Assembly (NCBI GenBank): GCA_018806915.1
Contig: JAGKQI010000098.1
Span: forward strand, 2,232,001-2,296,000
From: Phytophthora colocasiae
Lineage: Eukaryota; Oomycota; Peronosporomycetes; Peronosporales; Peronosporaceae
Reading direction: 5' to 3'
DNA length: 64,000 nt
Shown: positions 1 through 9,245 of the stretch, one piece after another
How the letters are laid out: each line of letters begins with the position of its first letter
Position numbering within the stretch: the first letter of the stretch is position 1
The notes under the pieces: generated by a model
What the model was told of the DNA's origin: nothing
The model's database searches: none
Seen by the model: the letters and a program-made list of their open reading frames with translations, nothing else
Position numbers and translations under genes: made by a program

Positions 1-3000
1 TCACACCGGCACCGATGACTTCCAGCATCCAGGTTGCCGGGTTTTGACCTTCGGGGAGAAGTGGTGTGCCTGGGATCGCTTCAAGGTAGTTGACCAGATT
101 TTGACTCTTATCTCCCAGTTCACCCACGAACACAGTCTCACCGCCACGTTTGAGGAGCAGGAGGTGATCAAATAGGAAGAACACGTCGGACGAGGGCTGA
201 TGAATCGTACACACAATCGTGCGGCCGCTGTCTGCCACTTTACGAACTCCATCCATGATCAATTTGGACGAGTGAGCGTCAAGGCCGCTAGTAGGTTCGT
301 CCAGGAAGAGCACACTCGGCTGAGCAGCGAGTTCCACACCAATCGTCAGACGCTTCATCTGCTCCATCGAGCTTCCCCGCACAATTTGGTCAGCGATGTC
401 GTGCATATCCAGCAAGTCAAGAACCTCTTCCACTGAATCAAACTTCTTGCTGTCCGGCACGGTGCTGTCTTGGCGAAGAAAAGCACTGAAGGTGAAGGCT
501 TCGCGGAACGTTGTCGCGTCTGAATGAATGTCCATCTGCTCACAGTAAGCGGTACAACGGCGAATAGCCAACTCGTTCGCTTCATAACCATTGAGCATGA
601 TCTTGCCCGTGATTTTGCCGCCAGTCTTGCGTCCAGCAATCACGTCCATTAAAGTGGTTTTGCCAGCTCCTGACGAGCCCATCAGTGCCGTCAACGTACC
701 AGGCTCTGCAAAGCCACTGATACCTTTGAGTAGGTTGATGCTCTCGTTCGGGTTGCTTGGTTTAGGCACTGAATACCACAAATCCTGGAATGCAAGAGTG
801 ACTGGAACAAAATTTTTCTCGCGAGTCTGCACGTCAACCACAAACTCTGACAGCGAGGAGTCCGGAGAAGTGTCCGCATTCTTGGGAGTTGACACAAGAG
901 CGTAGTGGTTGAAAGATGCAGTGGATCTAGACTTCTCAATGTCTTTGGGTGTAAGGACGACATTCCTCTTCCCGTCGTATCGCTTGTACTCCAACACGAA
1001 AGCCCCCAGCGCCATGAAGGAAAGGTAGGCTACGATTAAGTAGATCACCCCCGACCAAACCCATACGCTACTGGAAGGAACGCTGAACTCCGACAGGAAA
1101 TACTCGCCCATTGTGGCATTGACGTCTCTGCAGTAATCCACACCTTCATACACGCAGACGTCGTATTTCGCTGCACGATACTCGTTCACATCGAGAGCAC
1201 GCAGACACCAAGCCATAGGATCAAGCCAATAGACCCAAATCAACCAGTCAGGAATCACTTGTCTTGATGCCACAAAGCCTCCAAAGAGCACGAATACAGC
1301 GATAGTAAACGTCGACATGGGCTTGGCGATATTGAAATTCGGCGAAATGGCCGTTAGGAAGAAGAACCAGGAGGCAAACACCAGATTCGTCAGGACCAGC
1401 AGCACGATGAACACTAAGTAGTGACCAGCATGTACCACGAAGCCACTCAGCCAGTAGACCAGCGAACCGAAGACGACACTTTCGAAAATGGCTTGTGGAA
1501 CCAGCGCCACCGAATTTGCGATCGCATATGCAGACGCTCGAGCGAAATTGGCGGCCCGTTGCTTGTAGAAAATGTCTCGAGCTGCCATGAGGGTCGGGAC
1601 TTGAGATGTCTGGCCCAGAGCCATGAAAATCGTCGCTTGGAACGTCACTCCCAGTCTTCGCTGCACATCGGTTGGATCTGCTTGGTAGAACGTACTACCG
1701 TAGATCAGTCCCATTACAATCACCATAAGCGCTCTTGTTCGGATGAAGGCGTGGTTTCTGACCGTAACCATCCACTGACGTCGTGTGAGCGTCTTGGTAT
1801 TCTCCCAGAAGGTCTGTCTGAATTCAGGCATGGACTCCATGTGCTTGCTGGCGTCTTCCAAGAGGTGTGGGTGGAACGGGTCATCCAGCAAAGCTATCAG
1901 GTTGTTGTAAACACTTGACTGTTGGAAGAGCTCAGCAAACTCACTTGCGTGTCGCGGGTGCTTATTCAAATGGTTTGGTAGCTCTGCTTCATACTTTCCC
2001 TGCTGGTTTGTGCCAAGATCGAGCAGGAAGTCGGCAACGTCTCGACCGGGAGGGCACTTAAACCCCATATTCTCAAAGTACGGTAGAGTTTGCACACGGG
2101 GCCCATGGTACATCACTTCTCCGTCGTTCAGGATCACGACGTTATCGAACAACTCAAATACCTCAGGTGCCGGTTGCAGCAAGGCTATGACCACCGTTTT
2201 GTGCAGTTTCTTGGCAATGCTCTGCTGTGTCTTGATGATATCGTACGTTGCAGCACTGTCGAGTCCCGTACTGATCTCGTCCATGAGTGTCATGTATTTC
2301 ATCCCGAATTCCATTTCTCCAGTCGTCACACGTTTGCGCTCGCCACCGGAGACTCCTCGCCGCATAGCATTGCCGATGATGGTGTCTTGACAATTCTGTA
2401 GCCCAAGCTGGTCGATAATAAGGTCCGGGTAATGCTCGAAGTACGCCTTGGCCGCTTCAAGAGCTGCTAAGTTGTCTTCTGGGTTACCATTTGAGAGCAA
2501 ATCCTCGGCTTGTTTCGAAAGACCACCACCGCAGAACTCGTGAGCAAATTCAAGCGTCTCTCGAACTGTTAGTGACGGGAAGTGCTTATCCTCTTGCGTC
2601 ACGTAGGCTGCGAATTGAGGGAGTTGCTTGACCATGTCCTTCTGTTCACGTCCATTGTACAAGATGTCGCCCTCGATCGTAACGTTCCTGCTCTTGGGGA
2701 ACTGACCAGCTAGAACTCGCATCAAGGACGACTTACCCGATCCGGGTTGACCTAGCACCAGCGTGATGGAGCCGGGTTTGAACACGCCGCTGGCGTTCTT
2801 GAGGATGTGCTTCTTCTCCATGCGCTTGTTTGGCGCCAGCCTGGCCAGGTTGCGTTTGGTCACGTTGTAGATAGTAGGCAGCTCCGACTTGGCAGACACG
2901 TCTCCAATAACAGCTACATCGGCTGTGATGGACAAGTTGCTGTAGCGCACTTCCATCTGAGGCAGCTCGCGTCCGATAGCCGCTTCCATTGTATTGGCCA

Positions 3001-3085
3001 CGTATCCATGAAGAGCATGAGGTCCTTTGGCCAGCATCGTCTTGCTCGACTCCAGATCCACCTTGGTAACTCGAGAAGCCCTCAT
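1..3085 (-). CDS. ABCG-family PDR-type drug efflux transporter, N-terminal 1028 codons (partial)
   Basis: Full-size ABC transporter of the pleiotropic drug resistance type, with order NBD1-TMD1-NBD2-TMD2, expected at the plasma membrane exporting hydrophobic compounds by ATP hydrolysis. One open frame starts at the ATG at 3085 and runs off the left edge. NBD1 shows Walker A GQPGSGKSS (about 2730-2760), signature RRGVSGGERKR (about 2335-2365) and Walker B TLMDE (about 2277-2291). A membrane block follows (about 1770-960). NBD2 has Walker A GSSGAGKTT (about 655-690), the PDR-typical SMEQMKRLTIGVELAA stretch and Walker B LFLDEPTSG. The asymmetric motifs and the start MRASRVTKV match oomycete PDR proteins. 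The second membrane domain lies outside the window. No intron is needed. An initiator-like site lies 26 bp upstream of the start. Confidence 0.95.
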   Translation of the reverse strand, partial: MRASRVTKVDLESSKTMLAKGPHALHGYVANTMEAAIGRELPQMEVRYSNLSITADVAVIGDVSAKSELPTIYNVTKRNLARLAPNKRMEKKHILKNASGVFKPGSITLVLGQPGSGKSSLMRVLAGQFPKSRNVTIEGDILYNGREQKDMVKQLPQFAAYVTQEDKHFPSLTVRETLEFAHEFCGGGLSKQAEDLLSNGNPEDNLAALEAAKAYFEHYPDLIIDQLGLQNCQDTIIGNAMRRGVSGGERKRVTTGEMEFGMKYMTLMDEISTGLDSAATYDIIKTQQSIAKKLHKTVVIALLQPAPEVFELFDNVVILNDGEVMYHGPRVQTLPYFENMGFKCPPGRDVADFLLDLGTNQQGKYEAELPNHLNKHPRHASEFAELFQQSSVYNNLIALLDDPFHPHLLEDASKHMESMPEFRQTFWENTKTLTRRQWMVTVRNHAFIRTRALMVIVMGLIYGSTFYQADPTDVQRRLGVTFQATIFMALGQTSQVPTLMAARDIFYKQRAANFARASAYAIANSVALVPQAIFESVVFGSLVYWLSGFVVHAGHYLVFIVLLVLTNLVFASWFFFLTAISPNFNIAKPMSTFTIAVFVLFGGFVASRQVIPDWLIWVYWLDPMAWCLRALDVNEYRAAKYDVCVYEGVDYCRDVNATMGEYFLSEFSVPSSSVWVWSGVIYLIVAYLSFMALGAFVLEYKRYDGKRNVVLTPKDIEKSRSTASFNHYALVSTPKNADTSPDSSLSEFVVDVQTREKNFVPVTLAFQDLWYSVPKPSNPNESINLLKGISGFAEPGTLTALMGSSGAGKTTLMDVIAGRKTGGKITGKIMLNGYEANELAIRRCTAYCEQMDIHSDATTFREAFTFSAFLRQDSTVPDSKKFDSVEEVLDLLDMHDIADQIVRGSSMEQMKRLTIGVELAAQPSVLFLDEPTSGLDAHSSKLIMDGVRKVADSGRTIVCTIHQPSSDVFFLFDHLLLLKRGGETVFVGELGDKSQNLVNYLEAIPGTPLLPEGQNPATWMLEVIGAGV

Positions 3086-3871
3086 CTTTGACCCAGTTGC
3101 AAGTACTCAGGCAAATTTAATAATGAGATCGATGGACTGCTACATGTTTGCGATGAGATATCCAGGTTGACTCGATGGTGAGCAAACGTGGAGCCGCGCA
3201 AGCATTTGCTGTTGAGTTGACGCGCCCAAAGCGGCACCACTGGTGGGAAGGCAGCACGAACAGGACGACTCGCAGCCGTGGCGCGCAAACCTGAACGCGT
3301 AATACCGTGCAGAAACTGCACTGGTAACCTGGCAAGACGACCTGCTTTCTGCGTGTCTTGCTGGGTCTGAAGCAGACCGGCGGCTTGCAACCAGACGAGA
3401 ATTTAACACAGCAGCTCGTTGATATGTACAATGCGGTCTGCCGTCGTCCGGGCAAATTCGTTGAGAAAGATTTTCGTTGTTAGTGTTGGTTTAAACGCAG
3501 GTTTCATCGCAATGTAGCAATGTTTCCCAGATTAACGTCTAGTGATGCGTTGACTGTCGCTAGAGATCCGCGAGTTCATCCTGCAGGGTTAACGTGTTGT
3601 GTTAGATAACATGGTCGAATATGGGCAGCATGCTTGGAATGTCGGATGAGGTTGATATGGTCGTAACTGCGTGTGAGATCGCTCTGATCGGCGCGTTATT
3701 TCCAAACACGGGATATTGAAAACGGCAACACCATTCCAGTAGGTTTTACATGGGGTTGCGTCTCCGTTTCTTCCCCAGCGTGAAGTGCGATGAGTGCGGC
3801 CTACACAATCCCGGCTCATCCTGTCTTCTTCATTCGATGTCCATTTCCGGTTTTGCTGCATTGCGGTGAAC
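3086..3871. other. Intergenic region between divergent genes
   Basis: No convincing gene or RNA was seen in these 786 bp. It separates the ABC transporter from the small plus-strand gene and should hold both promoters. The only recognisable element is the initiator-like site next to the transporter start. Confidence 0.6.
3111..3127 (-). promoter_or_regulatory. Oomycete initiator-like core promoter of the ABCG gene
   Basis: On the minus strand this reads CTCATTATTAAATTTGC. It fits the oomycete Inr consensus (TCATT followed by an ATTT core) and lies 26-42 bp upstream of the ATG at 3085, the usual distance for oomycete transcription starts. Confidence 0.6.
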
Positions 3872-4471
3872 ATGGCGCCCAAGGTATCGTCAATGCTTGG
3901 TTTCCACGAGCGCGAGCAACTTCACAAGAACCTCTCCATCCTAGCGTACACAGGAGATGTGGGGCGAAACTATCTCGATCTCGGAGACGGCTACAATAGC
4001 AATCAAGAGGGTGACGGAAGTACAGCAGCTCCTTCACAAAACAACAACACAGAGAAGAAGAAGGTGACAAATAGTTCACGTTTGACATCACTTTCGTCCA
4101 GTTTAAACAGTGCCCGGACTGCTATGACCTCGCGAGCCGGGAAGCTTCACGTTCGTGAGTCGACGCTTCAAGCTATTAGTCAACTTCGCAAGACCATGTC
4201 CAAGGCCCCCTCGTCTCGATCACAACACTCGCAGTCTAGTACAGACTCCACCCCTCAGTCCGAGTCCAACCAGTTCGACAATGACCATTTCAACGACGTC
4301 GGAAACCAGGCCGCGATTGAGAACGCTGGGTACGAGTGTATGTACGCCGAAGTCAACCTGGGCAACGAAGTGGAGTTTACCCACCGGGGATCAATCACAG
4401 CGAAAAGCAGACTGTCAAGAATGCTGCCATCACGGCCGTGGCTTAAAAGCTTCAAGCAGAAACAGATTTAG
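3872..4471 (+). CDS. Hypothetical low-complexity protein, 199 aa
   Basis: I do not recognise this protein. The first ATG in a good context is MAPKVSSMLGF at 3872; the frame is open 26 codons further upstream but without another ATG. The middle (about residues 50-135) is rich in Ser, Thr, Asn and Gln. The ends are more ordered: HEREQLHKNLSILAYTGD near the start and ENAGYECMYAEVNLGNEVEF near residues 150-170, followed by a basic tail. There is no signal peptide or membrane segment. Its stop codon lies 15 bp before the left LTR of a retrotransposon, so the insertion removed its native 3' UTR and probably its polyadenylation signal. It could be a real gene or a fragment. Confidence 0.5.
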   Translation: MAPKVSSMLGFHEREQLHKNLSILAYTGDVGRNYLDLGDGYNSNQEGDGSTAAPSQNNNTEKKKVTNSSRLTSLSSSLNSARTAMTSRAGKLHVRESTLQAISQLRKTMSKAPSSRSQHSQSSTDSTPQSESNQFDNDHFNDVGNQAAIENAGYECMYAEVNLGNEVEFTHRGSITAKSRLSRMLPSRPWLKSFKQKQI

Positions 4472-4486
4472 CGAGAACTCTATTAT

Positions 4487-4994
4487 TGTGACGGAATGCT
4501 GTCGATAGCACTCCGTCGGCATTGAAGTGCAAGTTGATGCACTGTAGTGCAATCTACATATCTCTACATGTACCCACTTTGTGATTGGCTAAAACTAGAT
4601 TTTGGTAATATGTCATTGTGGTTTACGCCATTCAGCTGAGACATTGAGAGAGTCTCATTGGCTGAAATTCGAGAAGGTTCTCGAAGCTTGATTATGGGAC
4701 GCCCAGGAGTCAAGTCAACATTGCTACGTGGAAGTTTATAGGAAAATCATTGGTAGATAGCCAAATCAGAAGATAGGAAAAGATAGGCTCTAGGATACAC
4801 TCTACTGGATTTTTGAGAGAGCTCTGTGAGCCACCAGTTAGCTTAGGACCGTAAGAGCCTTCCTCATTTCAATTCACTTTTCAATTTACCAACAACCTCT
4901 CAGTGACCCACCAACTGGTCACGCCTCCCTGGGTCTTCGCTCCGCCGTCCAAGTCCGGCCTCCGCTTCCTCGCCCCCGCGCTTACTGTGTTACA
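4487..4994 (+). repeat. 5' LTR of the chromovirus
   Basis: Begins TGTGACGG and ends GTTACA. It matches 10647-11156 except for T/C and A/G substitutions and a missing CG dinucleotide near the 3' end. It carries an initiator-like sequence at 4862-4890 that may define the U3/R border. Confidence 0.97.
4862..4890 (+). promoter_or_regulatory. Initiator-like motif inside the LTR
   Basis: CCTCATTTCAATTCAC fits the oomycete Inr pattern (TCAYTYY followed by an AT-rich core). A second TCAATTTACC follows. The same sequence is in the 3' LTR. It probably marks the start of the retroelement transcript, about 130 bp before the LTR end. Confidence 0.45.
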
Positions 4995-5772
4995 TAGTAG
5001 CGCTTGTCGGGTCAAGCTTCGCTCCATCGTCCAAGGTCGGGTCTCTCGTGGGCGGCATAGCCAGAAGCGAGTAGATCCTTGGTTATTAGCACCAGCCAAT
5101 TGCTGGGGAAGTGCTGGGCCTAAAGGGGTCTCTTTTGGGTTGTCTTTGGAAGAGTTCGTGCCCATCACAGGTCAGGGAATCAACTTTGAAAGGTTGGTAT
5201 ATCTCTGCCTAGTGCACGTAACTCTTTGGTCGCTACTAGAAGCCGGTTCAGTGCTTGGAACGCTCATAAGTGCAGCTTTTATTTCCATCGCTCCCGGTAG
5301 CTTCCAATTTACCCTTTCTTTTTGGTGTATGGGTCGAGGTACAAACCGAGCCACAACAAGAGTCGTAAAGGAAGAGTCGTGAGCTCAACTTGACAGACAG
5401 TTCGAAACCACCTGTTGTCAAAGTTGTGAGACGAGCTCCTCTTCCTGATACGAGTCTTTTCGACTACCCTTACGACGCTGAGAAGTTCTCTAAGCTTCAA
5501 GAGGATCTGCTTAAGAATATCAAGAAGTCTCGTCGCATTACCCGTCGTTTCAAGAAACTGACAAATCGTATTGAGGACGACGCGGTTGCAGAGAGAGTCA
5601 AGGGCTTACTTAACGAGATTTTCGTCGAGCTCGGACATCTTGAAGACATCACTACGATCAAGCTAGATCGCGAAGTAAGCAGTAGTCGTAACTAAAGAAA
5701 GGTTTTCTCCTTCTTTCATTGGGTTTTTGGGTTTTATTGGATTGAGTTCGTGCTACGAAAAGTCCACTCGAA
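4995..5772 (+). other. Retroelement leader between 5' LTR and gag
   Basis: A 778-bp untranslated leader. No primer-binding site of the usual TGG form lies within the first bases after the LTR. From about 5369 to 5695 one frame is open without any ATG and would encode a lysine/arginine-rich segment (LKNIKKSRRITRRFKKL). It could be a remnant of a longer Gag, a non-AUG product or chance. Confidence 0.5.
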
Positions 5773-7107
5773 ATGTCATCTACACGTGGTAGATCGAGTG
5801 AGCGCGACTCTCCAAACCCGCGTCCGCGTAGAACGCCTCGAACGACTGCCAGGACGGCTCCTGATTCACTCCAGGGCCAACCGCAGGCAACAGCCAGGAC
5901 GGCACCTGATTCACACCAGGGCCAACCGCAGGCAACCGCTAGGACGGCTCCTATTCCACAGAGCCAACCGCAAGCAACGGCTAGGACGGCTCCTGATCCA
6001 CAGGGCCAACCGCAAGCAACGGCTAGGACGGCTCCTGATCCACAGGGCCAACCGCAACCAACGGCTAGGACGACTCCTGATCCACAGGGTCAACCGCAAG
6101 CTACGAATATGTCGTCGGGACAAGCAGGCGCAGCATCAGACACGATGTCGATGCAACAGCTGTTAGTTTACTTAACGCAGCAGCAACAGTCATACCAAGC
6201 CCAGATGCAAACCCAGTTGCAAGCACAGATGCAGCAGGCCAACGCAAGATTCGAATATCTAGTTGCGTCCAGGGGTGAGCAAAGAAAGAAGGATCCGCCT
6301 ATGTATGAAGGCAAATACGGCGAAGATATTGAGTTATGGATCTTCGCCACCGAGCAGTATTACGCAAGCAGACGCGAGTTGATGGAGGCAGATACATCGG
6401 ATTTTGTGACGATGATCTCCAGCAACTTAGGCAAGTCAGTGCTGAATTGGTATCGCGCGTTTATCGCAGAGTGTGAGGGTACGAACGTACAGCCCACATG
6501 GTCGCTCTTCAAGGGAAGACTTCGCACTCGTTTCAGGCCGAAGGACTTCGAATATGATCTTCGCGAGAGGATGTTTCGTCTCAAACAGAATGAGACCATC
6601 CATGATTACGTCTCCAAGTTTCAAGACTTGCTATCACAGACAGAGTTGTCTATCAGCGAGTTGGAGAAGCGTTTCTTCTTTCAGAACGGTTTGCGAGAGG
6701 AGACAGCGAGGAAGATCAAGGAAGAGAGTCCTTCAACACTGCAAGATGCCATTGAGATTGCGTCGAATTTTGAGTTTGCGCACTACTCAGGAAAACCCCC
6801 TAGAGCTCCTGCGAAGGGTTCGCAAGGATCATCAAGCTCGGGGCATCGTGCGTCTAAGTCGAAGCAGAATTCAAAGAGCTCCGACAAGAAGAAAGGCAAG
6901 AGCGATGATTGGAAAAAGACAGCTACGTGCAGAAACTGTGGCAAGTTTGGCCACATTTCTCCAGATTGTACTCAGCCAAAACGTACTGAAGCAAATCGGT
7001 ACATGCAGGGCGCAGTGTATGCGATCCTAGAGGCTGAAGCTCGAGCATTCAAGACGGATGACCAGAGAGGCCCGTCTCGATATTCATCGACAACGGCAGT
7101 AGCCTGA
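5773..7107 (+). CDS. gag: Chromovirus Gag polyprotein, 444 aa
   Basis: Structural protein that forms the retroelement particle and packages its RNA. It starts at the ATG at 5773 (MSSTRGRSSERDS). Residues about 24-111 are Pro/Gln repeats (GQPQATARTAPDPQ), followed by a Gln-rich stretch (QQQQSYQAQMQTQLQAQ). The retrotransposon Gag domain covers about 165-335 (YEGKYGEDIELWIFATEQYY; FRLKQNETIHDYVSKFQDLL). A basic Ser/Lys linker leads to one CCHC zinc knuckle, CRNCGKFGHISPDC, near residue 400. The frame ends at TGA 7105-7107 and overlaps the pol frame, which lies one base back and is open from 7062. Confidence 0.93.
   Translation: MSSTRGRSSERDSPNPRPRRTPRTTARTAPDSLQGQPQATARTAPDSHQGQPQATARTAPIPQSQPQATARTAPDPQGQPQATARTAPDPQGQPQPTARTTPDPQGQPQATNMSSGQAGAASDTMSMQQLLVYLTQQQQSYQAQMQTQLQAQMQQANARFEYLVASRGEQRKKDPPMYEGKYGEDIELWIFATEQYYASRRELMEADTSDFVTMISSNLGKSVLNWYRAFIAECEGTNVQPTWSLFKGRLRTRFRPKDFEYDLRERMFRLKQNETIHDYVSKFQDLLSQTELSISELEKRFFFQNGLREETARKIKEESPSTLQDAIEIASNFEFAHYSGKPPRAPAKGSQGSSSSGHRASKSKQNSKSSDKKKGKSDDWKKTATCRNCGKFGHISPDCTQPKRTEANRYMQGAVYAILEAEARAFKTDDQRGPSRYSSTTAVA
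5843..6105 (+). repeat. Tandem coding repeats in gag (about 39-42 bp units)
   Basis: About six in-frame units encoding variants of GQPQATARTAPDPQ. The later units are almost identical at the nucleotide level (GGCTAGGACGGCTCCTGATC recurs), pointing to recent slippage expansion. The result is a disordered Pro/Gln-rich N-terminus for Gag. Confidence 0.85.
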
Positions 7108-9245
7108 ATGGCGTTACTGAGGAGTTGGTGAAGAAGCTTGAGTTGGATGTCACGGAAGGTGACATGATGCAAGTTGATCTCGGTTATGATCAAGTTGTGC
7201 ATCGTCCACGTCGGACTGTAGAGATGTCTCTGCAGTTACCAGGGTTTCCTTTGACAACGGGAACATTCCAAGTCATGCCTGTTCCTGAAGGAAAGGATGT
7301 TGTTTTGGGCATGATGTGGCTGCGGGAGCAGAACCCTGATATCGACTGGAATACTGGACAGATTGCACCTCGCATCAAGGTGGAGAACACGCAGACTGTG
7401 AAGTTGAGACTGCCGAAGACTCGTCCAGCCCGTTGGGTGGCAGGACAACGCCGCGCCAGAGTTGCGCAGGCCCGTGAGATCTTCAATTACTATCGGCAGC
7501 ATGGCCACAACGGCCAGTTTGGGCGAACGAAGATTATTTCGTCCAAACAGTTCCAGCAGATGTTGCGTAGGGACAAGGATATTGAGGCAGTGTTTGTCAT
7601 CAATCCGCATGATTCGGAGAAGGCTGAACGCTTCAAGAGTCAAGGATGGGACGCTCTCAAGGATAATCCGGCGTATGAGACGCTACTGAAGTATGCGGAT
7701 ACGGTTTTCCGTACGGAACTTCCGAATGAGACACCGCCAGTACGGGAAGGAATTGAGCACGAGATTTTGCTCAAACCCGGTACTCAACCGATTTCGGTCA
7801 AACAATGGCGCCAAAGTCCTGATCAGAGAAAAACGATTCAGGAATGGACCAAAGAGATGGTTCAGGCTGGCATCATTCGACCGAGTACGTCAGCATTTTG
7901 TGCACCGACTTTCTGTGTGAAGAAACCAGTCGGATGGCGTATTGTGCACGATTATCGTCTATTGAACTTGGCGACGATTTTACCAGCTATTCCTATGTCT
8001 CGCAAGGAAGATACCTTTGATGCGATGGCCGGTAGCTATTGGTATTCGTGCATGGACTTACTTTGGGGTTATTACCAAGTGAAGTTACGAGAAGCAGATA
8101 TACCTTTCACTGCTTTCTCAACCCCAGATGGTCTATTTGAATATCTCGTCACACCCATGGGGCTCAGTGGTAGCCCAGGAACCTTTAATCGACTGCTGCA
8201 AAAGGTTTTCATGGATTTGAGTGATGTGGCGAAGATTTACTTCGATGATATCTACGTATACACGAAGGGTGAAGATGTGAACGACCACATCGCAGCATTG
8301 GACAGGGTATTGAAGCGATGTGAAGAGCAGAAGCTCTACATCAAACTGTCCAAATGCCAATTTTGCGTGGATGAGATTCCATGCTTAGGCGACTTTGTCG
8401 GACGCAAGGGCGTTCGTATGGACCCAGATAAGGTGAAGATTATCGCCGAGTGGCCAGTCCCCAAGACCAAGAAGCAAATGGAGAGCTTCCTGGGGACAAC
8501 GGTTTACGTTTCGAGATTTTGCAAGGATTTCGCGCAGTTTGCAGGTCCTTTGCATGAATGTATCAAGGGAAAACGTTCTCGTGATGCTATCGAACTCGAT
8601 GAGAACCAATTACACTGTTTTGACGAGCTTAAGAAGCGCTTGTCATCACCTCCGGTTCTCAGTCTTCCTGATTTCTCCAAACCTTTCGGAATTCGGATGG
8701 ACGCCTCAAATTTCGCAATTGGGGGAGTCTTATTTCAAAAGGAGGGAGGGTTGGAACATCCAATAGCCTATACGGGCAGAAAGATGAAGCCAGCAGAACT
8801 GAATTATCCAGTTCGCGAACAGGAACTACTCGCTATTATGCATGCGTTGAAGACATGGCGCGTGTATCTTCTCGACAAGCCATTCCTGGTGGAAACAGAT
8901 CACAAGAGCATTGAGATGATTCTCACGCAGAAGACGACGAATCGACGCATTGCGCGGTGGTTCAACGAACTTGCGGAGTTTCAGCCTCTGTTCAAGTGGA
9001 TTCCAGGAGAGACGAATGTAGTCGCAGATGCGATGTCGAGAAATCCTGAGTTCGAGCATAAGGCAGCGCAAGTGAGCCTGAAGGAACTTCTTGATACGGC
9101 TCAAAACCGTGAAATTGTGGCTACCATGGTCGAGAACAATATGACCGTGGCACAATCCGCAGTGAAGATGTACTCGTGGAACAAGGACTTGCAAGGACTT
9201 GTCAGAAGCTACAGCTTGGAGACAAGGTTCCGCATTACTCGCTAG
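7062..9245 (+). CDS. pol: Chromovirus Pol part 1: protease, reverse transcriptase, RNase H
   Basis: Aspartic protease, RNA-dependent DNA polymerase and RNase H of the retroelement. The frame opens at 7062, overlaps gag by 46 bases in the -1 frame and has no ATG at its start. The protease active site reads IFIDNGSSLNG, with Asn where Ser or Thr is usual, and its end is VVLGMMWLREQNPDIDW. Reverse transcriptase shows WRIVHDYRLLN, TPMGLSGSPGTFNRLL and the catalytic IYFDDIYVY. RNase H shows RMDASNFAIGGVL, REQELLAIMHALKTWRVYL and ETDHKSIEMI. The frame stops at 9243-9245, just after a 10-bp tandem duplication, and integrase continues in another frame. Either this copy is disabled there or a second frame change is used. 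Confidence 0.9.
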   Translation, partial: PERPVSIFIDNGSSLNGVTEELVKKLELDVTEGDMMQVDLGYDQVVHRPRRTVEMSLQLPGFPLTTGTFQVMPVPEGKDVVLGMMWLREQNPDIDWNTGQIAPRIKVENTQTVKLRLPKTRPARWVAGQRRARVAQAREIFNYYRQHGHNGQFGRTKIISSKQFQQMLRRDKDIEAVFVINPHDSEKAERFKSQGWDALKDNPAYETLLKYADTVFRTELPNETPPVREGIEHEILLKPGTQPISVKQWRQSPDQRKTIQEWTKEMVQAGIIRPSTSAFCAPTFCVKKPVGWRIVHDYRLLNLATILPAIPMSRKEDTFDAMAGSYWYSCMDLLWGYYQVKLREADIPFTAFSTPDGLFEYLVTPMGLSGSPGTFNRLLQKVFMDLSDVAKIYFDDIYVYTKGEDVNDHIAALDRVLKRCEEQKLYIKLSKCQFCVDEIPCLGDFVGRKGVRMDPDKVKIIAEWPVPKTKKQMESFLGTTVYVSRFCKDFAQFAGPLHECIKGKRSRDAIELDENQLHCFDELKKRLSSPPVLSLPDFSKPFGIRMDASNFAIGGVLFQKEGGLEHPIAYTGRKMKPAELNYPVREQELLAIMHALKTWRVYLLDKPFLVETDHKSIEMILTQKTTNRRIARWFNELAEFQPLFKWIPGETNVVADAMSRNPEFEHKAAQVSLKELLDTAQNREIVATMVENNMTVAQSAVKMYSWNKDLQGLVRSYSLETRFRITR

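Noticed and set aside
4903..5382. A 159-codon protein starting in the LTR
   Set aside because: It begins at a non-ATG codon, spans the LTR/leader border and has no family motif; more likely non-coding leader.
7062..7107. A programmed -1 slippery heptamer at the gag-pol overlap
   Set aside because: No X XXY YYZ sequence in the right phase is visible in the 46-base overlap.
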